Source of the DNA: Mariprofundus sp.
GTDB taxonomy: Bacteria > Pseudomonadota > Zetaproteobacteria > Mariprofundales > Mariprofundaceae
Assembly (NCBI GenBank): GCA_027013105.1
Contig: JALUYG010000338.1
Coordinates: forward strand, 1-34,323
DNA: 34,323 nucleotides
Direction: 5' to 3'
Shown: piece by piece, positions 16,482 through 25,232 of the stretch
Layout: each line of letters begins with the position of its first letter
How positions within the stretch are numbered: the stretch's first letter is position 1
Program-made: the position numbers and the translations under genes
The notes under the pieces: generated by a model
The model's database searches: none
What the model saw: only the letters and a program-made list of their open reading frames with translations
Told to the model about the DNA's origin: nothing

Positions 16482-19073
16482 ATGCCGCTTCGACGGGTTC
16501 AGGCACATTTTTCCGATCATAGCGGCAAGGTGATTGCCGTGCTGTTCCTGCTGCTGGCCGGCGTGTTGACATGGCTGTCGCTGATGCAGATTCGACATCA
16601 CACCCTGGAAGTCGCCGCCGAATCGCTGTGGGGTGTCAACCGACTGACAGCGGAACGCTTGCAGCAGCAGAGCGCCGATATGATTTCCGCCAGCAACTCG
16701 CTGGTCTCCAATGCGCCGATCCATGCACAACTGCTAAGCCTGCTCAGGGGTGAAGCGGGCTCCGGCGCGCGTTTTGAACTGCGGCGCAGCCTGGCGGCAT
16801 GGATGGTGGCGCACCACTTTCGTGACTTTTATCTGCTCAATCCCGATGCCAAAATTGTTGCCGGCATGCGCGAGGCGGACAACGCCGCCGCAGCGCCGGA
16901 AGCGATTGCTGCCATGCTGGGTGATGTGATGGATGGCGAGGGGCTGATTTCGCACGCTTTTCGCGTCGGGGATGATGTGCAGATGTGGCAACTGACGCCG
17001 ATCTTTGATGCCGGGGGCAAAGCGGCTGGCGCACTCGGGCTGGTGATGGATCGGGCGCGTCATTTCGGCCGCACCACCATGCTGGGGCGTTTCGCGCAGT
17101 CGGTGGAAACCTATCTGGTGGATCGGCAGGGGCGCATGCTCACGCCCAGCCGGTTTGAGGATCAGCTTCGTCGCGGCGGGCGGCTTGGGCTGCATGAGAG
17201 CAGCGTGCTCAACCTGAAGGTGGAAAAGCCGGGAAGCGATCATCCCACTTACGCCGTCGCCCACATGCTGGATGCGCCGGACGGCTCCAATATTGAAGGG
17301 TATTCCGACTATCGCGGCGTGCCGGTGATCGGCGTCTGGCAGTGGGACAAGGCATTCGATGCAGCCGTGATCACCGAGGTCGATCTGGATGAAGTGCTGG
17401 CCGACTACCGCCGCACCCGCAACCTGATTCTGGCGCTGCTGGCGGGGCTGCTGCTGGCCGGGTGGTTGATCACCCGTGGCTATGTTCGTTTCCAGCGTCG
17501 CCAGCAGAGTGAGCAGCATGCCTTGCGCAATTTGCTGCTGGAATCCACGGCCGAAGCAATTTACGGCATGGATCTCGATGGCCGCTGCACCTTTGCCAAC
17601 AACGCCTGTGTGCAGATGCTCGGATTTGAAGATTCGGAGGCGCTGCTGGGTCGCAACATGCATCAGCTGATCCACCACTCGCATGCCGATGGCACGGCCT
17701 ACGACGAGCAGTCCTGCCGGGTCTTTCGCGCCTTTCGCAACAAGACCCGCGTGCATAATCGGGATGAAGTGTTCTGGCGGCGCGACGGCAGTTGCTTCCC
17801 GGTGGAGTACTGGTCGCATCCGGTTTTTGACGACGATGGCGAGCTGATCGGCGGCGTGGTGACATTCTGGGATATTTCCGAACTGCGCAAAGCCGAGGAT
17901 GAGCGGCACAAAATTGAGCAGCAGATTCAGCACAGCCAGCGGCTGGAGAGCATGGGGGTGCTGGCCGGCGGCATTGCCCACGATTTCAATAATATTCTTT
18001 CAGCCATTCTCGGCAATGCGGCGCTGGCCGCCCGCAAGGTGATCAGCGATCCGCTGGATGCGCGCGAAAAGATGGAGAAGGTGGTGCAGTCGTGCGATCG
18101 CGCATCGGTGCTGTGTCGTCAGATGCTGGCCTACTCGGGCAAGGGCAAGTTTGTGGTCAGGCCGCTGAATCTGTCGGACATGGTGGAGGAGATTACCCAT
18201 CTGCTGGAGGTGTCGCTCGATAAAGGCGTGGTGATCAAATATTCTCTGGCCGACAGATTGCCGCTGGTGGAGGCCGACGAAGCGCAGATGCAGCAGCTGA
18301 TTATGAATCTGGTCACCAACGCCAACGAGGCGATAGAGGGCAAGAGCGGCGTGATCTCCATTACCACCGGCGTCATGCATGCCGATGCCTCCTATCTGCT
18401 GGACTGCTATGGCGATCATCCGCTGCCCGGCCGCTACGCCTATGTGGAAGTCAGCGATACCGGCTGCGGCATGGACGCCGACACGCGGGCGAAGATTTTC
18501 GACCCCTTCTTTACCACCAAGTTCACGGGCAGGGGACTGGGTATGAGCGCCGTGCTCGGCATTGTGCGCGGCCACCACGGCGCTCTGAAGCTCTATTCCG
18601 AGCCGGGCAAGGGCACCACCTTCAAATATCTGATTCCGGCCACGGGCGAGTTGAGCGAAGATGAGGCGCAGCAGCTTGAAGATGATCACTGGCGAGGGCA
18701 CGGGCTGGTGCTGGTGGTCGATGATGAGGAGACGGTGCGCGAAACGGCCATGATGATGCTCGAAGATATGGGGTTTGTCGCTATCGGGGCGGAAAACGGC
18801 GTTGAGGCGCTGGAGATCTACGGCAAACGCCGCGATCAGATTGATGTGGTGCTGATGGATCTGACCATGCCGAAGATGGGCGGCGAGGCGTGTTTCCGCG
18901 AACTCAGGCGCATCAACCCGAATGTGCGGGTGGTGCTCTCCAGCGGCTATAACGAACAGGATGCCATTCAGCACTTTACCGGCAAGCATCTGGCCGGATT
19001 TATTCAGAAGCCTGTGTCGCCGGATCGCCTGAAGCACGCCATGCACGAGGCCATGGGGGATGATGATGCGTAG
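16482..19073 (+). CDS. Membrane-bound hybrid sensor histidine kinase (periplasmic sensor, PAS, HisKA, HATPase_c, receiver)
   Basis: Two TMs flanking ~270 aa; H-box GGIAHDFNNILSAILGNA; DTGCGMDADTRAKIFDPFFTTKFTGRGLGMSAVLGIVRGHHGA; receiver LVVDDEETVRETA...LMDLTMPKMGGEACF. SD-like ggaggg upstream. Confidence 0.94.
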   Translation: MPLRRVQAHFSDHSGKVIAVLFLLLAGVLTWLSLMQIRHHTLEVAAESLWGVNRLTAERLQQQSADMISASNSLVSNAPIHAQLLSLLRGEAGSGARFELRRSLAAWMVAHHFRDFYLLNPDAKIVAGMREADNAAAAPEAIAAMLGDVMDGEGLISHAFRVGDDVQMWQLTPIFDAGGKAAGALGLVMDRARHFGRTTMLGRFAQSVETYLVDRQGRMLTPSRFEDQLRRGGRLGLHESSVLNLKVEKPGSDHPTYAVAHMLDAPDGSNIEGYSDYRGVPVIGVWQWDKAFDAAVITEVDLDEVLADYRRTRNLILALLAGLLLAGWLITRGYVRFQRRQQSEQHALRNLLLESTAEAIYGMDLDGRCTFANNACVQMLGFEDSEALLGRNMHQLIHHSHADGTAYDEQSCRVFRAFRNKTRVHNRDEVFWRRDGSCFPVEYWSHPVFDDDGELIGGVVTFWDISELRKAEDERHKIEQQIQHSQRLESMGVLAGGIAHDFNNILSAILGNAALAARKVISDPLDAREKMEKVVQSCDRASVLCRQMLAYSGKGKFVVRPLNLSDMVEEITHLLEVSLDKGVVIKYSLADRLPLVEADEAQMQQLIMNLVTNANEAIEGKSGVISITTGVMHADASYLLDCYGDHPLPGRYAYVEVSDTGCGMDADTRAKIFDPFFTTKFTGRGLGMSAVLGIVRGHHGALKLYSEPGKGTTFKYLIPATGELSEDEAQQLEDDHWRGHGLVLVVDDEETVRETAMMMLEDMGFVAIGAENGVEALEIYGKRRDQIDVVLMDLTMPKMGGEACFRELRRINPNVRVVLSSGYNEQDAIQHFTGKHLAGFIQKPVSPDRLKHAMHEAMGDDDA

Positions 19074-19935
19074 GAAGTTTGCTTGCACCCTCGGCCGCTG
19101 CTTGGCTGCTATACTGCTGCTGCCGTTGCTGGCTCTGCCTGCGCAGGCCCAGATTATCGATGTGGTCGGCTCCACCACGGTGCGGGCGTTGATGACGCCG
19201 GCCGCCGAAGCCTACCGCCGGGCCCATCCCGAGGTGGTGATTCATGTCGCTGGCGGCGGTTCGGGCGTTGGCGCAGCGGCGATGCTGGCCGGGCGCGCCA
19301 GCATCGGCATGATGTCGCGCGAGCCGAATGCGGCTGAAGCGGCAGGCCTGCGGGCGCAGGGCGTTCAACGTGTGCGTGTTGCTTATGATGCGGTGGCGGT
19401 GGTGGTTTCCGATGCGCTCTACCACCGGGGCGACATTCATGCGCTGAAGGTGGCGGACATTGCCGCCATCTATCGCGGTACGATCCGCAACTGGCAGGCG
19501 GTTGGCGGTCCGGATCGGAATATTCTGGTGATCGATCGTGTCAGCCGCAGCGGAACCCATCAGGTGTTTGCGGATCATATACTGGCCGGCGGCGCTGTTA
19601 CTGCAGATGCAGTCGTTGTCGAATCGAACCCGGATTCACAAACGCTGCTGGATGCCAGCGATCAGGCCATCGCCTATCTGCCTTTCGGGGCTGTCAATGA
19701 TGATCGAATCCATGCCGTGGCACTGCTGCAGGGCGGTAAAAGTTATATCGCCGATCGTAACAGCGTGCTGAGCGGGAACTATCCGCTGCGTCGTTCGTTG
19801 TATGTGTTGTACAAAAAAGACGCACCGGCCTATGTGCACGACTTTATCCATTTCCTGCGCTCGCAAGCTGCAGATCCGATCATCCGTCGAGCCGGTTACC
19901 TGCCGACAGCCCACCAACCATCACTCTCGCGCTAA
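19060..19935 (+). CDS. PstS-like periplasmic phosphate/oxyanion substrate-binding protein
   Basis: Signal peptide then IIDVVGSTTVRALMTPAAEAYRRAHPEVVIHVAGGGSGVGAAAMLAGRASIGMMSRE; IYRGTIRNWQAVGGPDRNILVIDRVSRSGTHQVF. Overlaps the kinase 3' end. Confidence 0.88.
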   Translation: MMMRRKFACTLGRCLAAILLLPLLALPAQAQIIDVVGSTTVRALMTPAAEAYRRAHPEVVIHVAGGGSGVGAAAMLAGRASIGMMSREPNAAEAAGLRAQGVQRVRVAYDAVAVVVSDALYHRGDIHALKVADIAAIYRGTIRNWQAVGGPDRNILVIDRVSRSGTHQVFADHILAGGAVTADAVVVESNPDSQTLLDASDQAIAYLPFGAVNDDRIHAVALLQGGKSYIADRNSVLSGNYPLRRSLYVLYKKDAPAYVHDFIHFLRSQAADPIIRRAGYLPTAHQPSLSR

Positions 19936-19980
19936 TCTGAGCGCTCGGCGAGCATCGTAACGCTTCAACCCTCTTGCATC

Positions 19981-20023
19981 TGCATATAATTATTGCATAT
20001 AAGCCTAATATTTAGGCAATAAT
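19981..20023. promoter_or_regulatory. AT-rich dyad / repeated octamer upstream of the porin gene, candidate activator site
   Basis: ATTATTGC (19989-19996) / GCAATAAT (20016-20023) perfect 8-bp inverted repeat; inner GCCTAA-TAT-TTAGGC; direct TGCATATAA at 19981 and 19994 (octamer TGCATATA). Confidence 0.35.
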
Positions 20024-20091
20024 TGCGCCATATTTTCTTGATGTTTTTTGTAACTGGCCGTTTTTATTAGATTTATAAAAAATTGGCATGC

Positions 20092-20107
20092 TGGTATATG
20101 GGTTGCT
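20092..20107 (+). promoter_or_regulatory. Candidate sigma-54 promoter for the porin gene
   Basis: TGGTATATGGGTTGCT: GG-N10-GC spacing with TTGCT -12 element, ~65 nt upstream of the porin ATG. Confidence 0.5.
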
Positions 20108-20172
20108 ATATATCTGTGTGTCCCGGTGATACGGGCTGATATATTTTAACCTATAAAAAAGGGAGATAGAAG

Positions 20173-21219
20173 ATGAATATAAAACACAGAACCATGGCGG
20201 CATTGCTGGGAATCGGTATGATAACTGCCCCGGCTCTGGCTGATGCAGACAGCCTGAAAGACAAACTGGACAACCTGCAGGTCAGCGGCTTTGTGGATGC
20301 ATCGTTGTCCGGCAGCAACCTGAGCAATCCCAACGGCACCAAGAATCGCGGCGTTGGCCTCGACCAGGTGGAACTGGATATCGAATATCATGAAGGCAAT
20401 GTTGGCCTGCGTTTCGACCTGAACGCTTTTCCCAGCGCCGGCGGCGCAGTGACTAATAATAGCCTTTTTGAGCAGGGTTATATCACCTATACAGTACCGT
20501 CAGTCGGTGATGATGGCCTGACCTTCACCTTTGGTAAATTTAATGCGCCAATCGGCTGGGAACTGCTGGATCCAAATGATATGTATCAGTTTTCACATGC
20601 GCTGGTGTTCAATTTTGGTGTTCCGACCAACCTCACCGGCGCCATGGTGAGCGGTAAATACGGCATGATCGACGCCACTGCCTACTGGACCAACGGTACG
20701 GACGTGAATGGTCTGCAGGCCAACGGCATGAAGACATTTGGCGGTCGACTGGGCATCTCTCCGGTTAAGGGGCTAAATATTGGCATCTCATACATTCAGG
20801 ATAAAAACAGGAACAACACCAGCACGGTTGCCGTCAATGGCAACCCCGCCTCGACGATCACCGATATCGACTTGACCTATGATGGTATTGAGAACCTTCT
20901 TATCGGTGCGGAATATAATGAGAATAAGAACTTTCAGGCGGTCGGCGTACGCAGCCGCGGAGCGATGGTGATGATGCATTACGACTTCACCGACATGTTC
21001 GGCGCAACCCTGCGTTACGACTATTTCGATTTCGATCGCGCTATCCAGGGTAAATCAACCGCCTATACCGGCGCAGTCACGGCAGCGCTCGGCGGTGGTC
21101 TGGGCGCATTGGTTGAGGTGCGTCAGGATAAAAACACTGCAGCAGGCACCGATCCCAACGGCACGCCATTCGGCAACAATATTGTTTCCTACGCCTTTGA
21201 AATGACATACGGCTTCTGA
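20173..21219 (+). CDS. Outer-membrane beta-barrel porin (BBP2/OmpL-like)
   Basis: Signal peptide MNIKHRTMAALLGIGMITAPALADA; alternating beta strands; FTFGKFNAPIGWELLDPNDMYQFSHA; terminal Phe (MTYGF). Confidence 0.8.
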   Translation: MNIKHRTMAALLGIGMITAPALADADSLKDKLDNLQVSGFVDASLSGSNLSNPNGTKNRGVGLDQVELDIEYHEGNVGLRFDLNAFPSAGGAVTNNSLFEQGYITYTVPSVGDDGLTFTFGKFNAPIGWELLDPNDMYQFSHALVFNFGVPTNLTGAMVSGKYGMIDATAYWTNGTDVNGLQANGMKTFGGRLGISPVKGLNIGISYIQDKNRNNTSTVAVNGNPASTITDIDLTYDGIENLLIGAEYNENKNFQAVGVRSRGAMVMMHYDFTDMFGATLRYDYFDFDRAIQGKSTAYTGAVTAALGGGLGALVEVRQDKNTAAGTDPNGTPFGNNIVSYAFEMTYGF

Positions 21220-21241
21220 TCTCCCTGATCGGAAAGGCGAC

Positions 21242-21265
21242 GGGGGATGGCTGCATCCATCCCCC
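21242..21265 (+). terminator. GC-rich hairpin after the porin gene (attenuator-like; no clear U-tract)
   Basis: GGGGGATGG-CTGCAT-CCATCCCCC, 9-bp perfect stem 23 nt after the stop. Confidence 0.45.
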
Positions 21266-21347
21266 CAAGCCGCACTCCAGTTGATGCAGAATGCAGTGGA
21301 AGAATGGCAACTGCTTGTACGATGGGATCACATCCAGGATATGGCTT

Positions 21348-21406
21348 GGAGGTGCGATTTCAGTGGCGCCAGGATCACGTCAGTGCGCGGCTAAAGCCGC
21401 ACCTCC
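21348..21406. repeat. GGAGGTGCGGCTTTAGCCGCGCA-type repeat, copy 1 (left arm degenerate)
   Basis: Right arm tgcgcggctaaagccgcacctcc (21384-21406) identical over 23 nt to 26787-26809; left arm ggaggtgcgatttcagtggcgcca partly matching. Confidence 0.75.
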
Positions 21407-21431
21407 CGGATAGTTAAGTTGCCACAAATAA

Positions 21432-21794
<363 letters not shown>

Positions 21795-21804
21795 GGGGGA
21801 AACC

Positions 21805-23097
21805 GTGAAAAGAATGATGACGAAATGTAGTGTAATGATTCCGGCGGCGCTGTTGACGCCGGGCCTGGCGCTGGCTGAAGAAGCGCCGAAACTGAACTCG
21901 GGCGATACGGCCTGGATGCTCACCTCCACCGCACTGGTGCTGCTGATGACGCTGCCGGGCCTGGCGCTGTTCTATGGCGGCATGGTGCGCAAAAAGAATG
22001 TGCTCTCCATGTGCATGCAGTCGCTGGCCATCGCCTCGCTGATGAGCGTGCTGTGGGTGGTGCTCGGTTATTCGCTGGCCTTCGGCGAGGGTTCATCTTT
22101 TATTGGCGGTCTCGGCAAAGCATTTTTCTCCGGCGTCGGCTACGACACGCTCTCCGGCACGATTCCTGAAACGGTGTTCGCCACCTTCCAGATGACATTC
22201 GCTGTGATTACGCCGGTATTGATTATCGGCGCTTTTGCCGAGCGCATGAAATTTTCAGCGGTGATGCTGTTCACCGGCGCCTGGGTGCTGGCGGTCTATG
22301 CGCCGATCTGTCACTGGGTCTGGGGCGGCGGATTCCTCGGCGACATGGGTACGCTCGATTTCGCCGGCGGCACGGTGGTGCATATCAATGCCGGCGTGGC
22401 GGGTCTGGTCTGCGCGCTGGTGCTGGGTAAACGCACCGGTTATCCAAAAGAGGCGATGATGCCGCACAATCTGGTGCTGACCATGATCGGCGCCGCCCTG
22501 CTGTGGGTCGGCTGGTTCGGTTTCAATGCCGGTTCCGAGCTGGCGGCGGACGGCACGGCAGGCATGGCCATGCTGGTGACGCAGGTGGCGACTGCCATGG
22601 CAGTGCTGGCCTGGAGCGTGATGGAGAAAGTCGTCTTCAAAAAAGCCAGTCTGCTGGGCGCCTGTTCAGGCGCGGTGGCCGGACTGGTGGCGATTACGCC
22701 TGCCTCCGGCTTTGTCGGCCCGATCGGCGCGCTGGCGATCGGCGCAGCCGCCGGCGTGGTCTGCTTCTGCTCGGTGGCATTTATGAAGAAAGCGCTGGGC
22801 TACGATGATTCGCTCGACGCCTTTGGCGTGCATGGCGTCGGCGGTATTGTCGGAGCGGTGCTGACCGGCGTGTTTGTTTCCTCCTCATTCGGCGGCGCCG
22901 GCCTGGCCGATGGCATGACGATGGGCGGTCAGGTGTTTGTCCAGATTAAAGCGGTGGCTGTCACCATCGCCTACTGCGCCGTGGTCACCTTTGTGCTGTT
23001 GAAGGTGATCGATATGGTGGTCGGATTGCGTGTGAGCGAAGAGGCCGAACGTGAAGGGCTCGATATCACATCGCATGGCGAGCAGGTGCTGGGTTAA
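21805..23097 (+). CDS. amtB: Ammonium transporter
   Basis: GTG start after AAGGGGGA; signal-like VKRMMTKCSVMIPAALLTPGLALAEE; GDTAWMLTSTALVLLMTLPGLALFYGGMVRKKNVLS; FGVHGVGGIVGAVLTGVF. Confidence 0.95.
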   Translation: MKRMMTKCSVMIPAALLTPGLALAEEAPKLNSGDTAWMLTSTALVLLMTLPGLALFYGGMVRKKNVLSMCMQSLAIASLMSVLWVVLGYSLAFGEGSSFIGGLGKAFFSGVGYDTLSGTIPETVFATFQMTFAVITPVLIIGAFAERMKFSAVMLFTGAWVLAVYAPICHWVWGGGFLGDMGTLDFAGGTVVHINAGVAGLVCALVLGKRTGYPKEAMMPHNLVLTMIGAALLWVGWFGFNAGSELAADGTAGMAMLVTQVATAMAVLAWSVMEKVVFKKASLLGACSGAVAGLVAITPASGFVGPIGALAIGAAAGVVCFCSVAFMKKALGYDDSLDAFGVHGVGGIVGAVLTGVFVSSSFGGAGLADGMTMGGQVFVQIKAVAVTIAYCAVVTFVLLKVIDMVVGLRVSEEAEREGLDITSHGEQVLG

Positions 23098-23197
23098 GGC
23101 CTGTGATAGCAGTATAACCATTGTAAAAGAATTGTAGAAGATAACCAAAGAATATATTCCCACCCGGTATAAGGAATAGGAGTCTTCTGCATACAGG

Positions 23198-23229
23198 CAG
23201 GGAGCGGTTTTACCGCTCCCTGTTTTGTT
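23198..23229 (+). terminator. Intrinsic terminator downstream of amtB
   Basis: CAGGGAGCGGT-TTT-ACCGCTCCCTG (11-bp perfect stem) followed by TTTTGTTT. Confidence 0.85.
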
Positions 23230-23298
23230 TATCCACTTACGAAAAACATCTCGTGCAAAATGTACAAGAAATAAAAATTATAAAATCAAAAGATATTC

Positions 23299-23382
23299 AC
23301 CACAGAGCACATAGAGAGCACAGAGGAAAAGCTGAGAAAACCAAAACATAAAGATTTTGACCTCCTCTGTGCTCTCTGTGGT
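23299..23382. repeat. Intergenic repeat C (CACAGAG type) between the amtB and kinase 3' ends
   Basis: Left arm accacagagcacatagagagcacagagg (three units); right arm cctcctctgtgctctctgtggt (two units). Confidence 0.82.
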
Positions 23383-23436
23383 TCAAGGTTTTCCTGTTTG
23401 GTTCCGGCTATGTCGGGTTGGGTGGCGATTATTGAT

Positions 23437-25140
23437 TTATAGTGCAATCAGATAGATCAGTATCAGGTTCAGCGCCAGCAGGATCATGGATAACCCGCGC
23501 CAGAAGCTGACCGGATCGCGTTCCAGCAGCGGCGCGTGATCGCGCATCAGGGCCGGATTGGGCGTGGTCAGATCGACAAGGAATTCGGACATCGCTTCAT
23601 AGCGTTTGTCGGGATTGGCATCGACAGCCTTGCGGATAGCGCCATCCATCCAGATCGGCACATTCAGGTTGTATTTGCGCACCGATACGTAGTTGTAACT
23701 TTTTCGGCGTTTGGCGGACTCCAGCTTACCGTAGGGAAAATGGCCGCCGGATAGCATTTCGTAAACGGTTACCCCGAGCGAAAACTGGTCGCTTTTGGGC
23801 GTACCCTCGAAGCCATCGAACAGTTCCGGCGCAATATAGTTGGCCGTGCCTTCGATGTGCTGCTGCTCGATCGGCGTGTAAATCTCTTTCAGACCGGCCA
23901 CCTGCGTCGAGCCGAAATCGATGATTTTGATGGCGCCGTGTTTATCGATCATGATGTTTTCGGGTTTGATATCCTGATGCACCATTTCGCGGCGGTGAAA
24001 GGCGCGTAAGCCCTTGATAATCTGATCGACAATGCGGCGCACATCATCCAGATCGGGTTCGGGGTTATCCAGTATCCACTGCGCCAGTGAACGCCCTTCG
24101 AGAAATTCGGTGACATAATAGATGCAGCTACGCTTGCGTTTGAGGTGGTGAACCTTGAATACATGCGGGCTATCAATGCGCCGGCCGACCCAGACTTCAT
24201 GCAGGAACTTATCGATATAGGCCGGATCATCCTCGAAATTCACCGAAGGCGTTTTAAGCACCACGGTGTCGCCGTTGTCGATATCTTCGGCCAGATAGAG
24301 CTGAATGGTGACGCTGGCGTGCAGTTCCCTGATGATGCGATAGCCATCGAGCACCATGCCGGCCTGCAGCGGCGGCGGGAAGGGCAGTTCGGTCAGCTGG
24401 CGGTAATATTCATCCTCACTCTGGTTGGGGAGTTGCTGGATACGCAGAACCTGGCAGGTCAGATTATCATTGCTGCCTGCGGCAAGCGCGGCATCGACAA
24501 TCGCTTCGGCGGCGCTTTCGGCATCGGATGCCAGCGCCAGCGTTTTGATTGCTGCATCACTCAGAAACTCATGCACGCCATCGGTGGTGAGCAGAAACAG
24601 ATCATCGACGGCCATGGCCTGTTTGGCGTAATCGTAGTTGACCGTATGTTCGCCGCCCATGGCGCGGGCCAGATAGCTCTTGTTGCGATCGACAATCAGA
24701 CGATGGTCTTTGGTCAGTCGGCGTATCTCACCCTGGCGAATCAGATAGATGCGTGAATCGCCGACATGAAAAATATGCGCCGTGGTCGATTTCAACACCA
24801 GTGCAGCCAGCGTTGAAGCCAGACTCAGCGCGGAGGCGTAACGGCGCTGGCCCTGATTATACAACCATGAATTGAGCGAGCGGATCATGCGATCGCCGGC
24901 CGTTTCAACGCTCCATGATTGCGGCGTGCTCATGTAATCGCTGATGAACCCCTGCACGCAGTATTCGCTGGCTTCACGACCGGCCTCGCTGGAGCCGACG
25001 CCATCAGCAGTTACGGCGACAATGCCTTTATGAGTCAGTTCCATGCCTTCAGGAATACGGATGCCGCAGCAATCCTCATTCTGCGCTTTTACGCCCGCCC
25101 GCGAACACTGCCCCGCTTCAACAATCAGTCTGTTGCTCAT
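23437..25140 (-). CDS. PP2C-type phosphatase / Ser-Thr protein kinase fusion with C-terminal TM helix
   Basis: PP2C motifs NEDCCG, ADGVGSSEAGREAS, HVGDSRIYLI, LLTTDGVHEFLSD, SNDNLT; kinase motifs VVLKTP, HQDIKPENIMI, IIDFGS; C-term SMILLALNLILIYLIAL. Confidence 0.9.
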   Translation of the reverse strand: MSNRLIVEAGQCSRAGVKAQNEDCCGIRIPEGMELTHKGIVAVTADGVGSSEAGREASEYCVQGFISDYMSTPQSWSVETAGDRMIRSLNSWLYNQGQRRYASALSLASTLAALVLKSTTAHIFHVGDSRIYLIRQGEIRRLTKDHRLIVDRNKSYLARAMGGEHTVNYDYAKQAMAVDDLFLLTTDGVHEFLSDAAIKTLALASDAESAAEAIVDAALAAGSNDNLTCQVLRIQQLPNQSEDEYYRQLTELPFPPPLQAGMVLDGYRIIRELHASVTIQLYLAEDIDNGDTVVLKTPSVNFEDDPAYIDKFLHEVWVGRRIDSPHVFKVHHLKRKRSCIYYVTEFLEGRSLAQWILDNPEPDLDDVRRIVDQIIKGLRAFHRREMVHQDIKPENIMIDKHGAIKIIDFGSTQVAGLKEIYTPIEQQHIEGTANYIAPELFDGFEGTPKSDQFSLGVTVYEMLSGGHFPYGKLESAKRRKSYNYVSVRKYNLNVPIWMDGAIRKAVDANPDKRYEAMSEFLVDLTTPNPALMRDHAPLLERDPVSFWRGLSMILLALNLILIYLIAL

Positions 25141-25151
25141 AGGAGTTATTT

Positions 25152-25225
25152 AGCCACAGATGGGCACAGATGAACACAGATATTTATCATGGGTTTTACC
25201 TGTGCACCTGCGTTGATCCGTGGCT
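25152..25225. repeat. Intergenic repeat D (CACAGATGAA type) between narK and the kinase gene
   Basis: agccacagatgggcacagatgaacacagat (25152-25181) versus reverse complement of 25198-25225 agccacggatcaacgcaggtgcacaggt. Confidence 0.8.
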
Positions 25226-25232
25226 GTCAATA

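Noticed and set aside
16734-19178. Long minus-strand ORFs (415 aa and 392 aa) opposite the hybrid kinase
   Set aside because: No recognisable domains and fully antisense to conserved kinase motifs.
21304-21319. TGGCAACTGCTTGTAC before glnK as a sigma-54 promoter
   Set aside because: Spacing is off by one and the -12 GC is absent.
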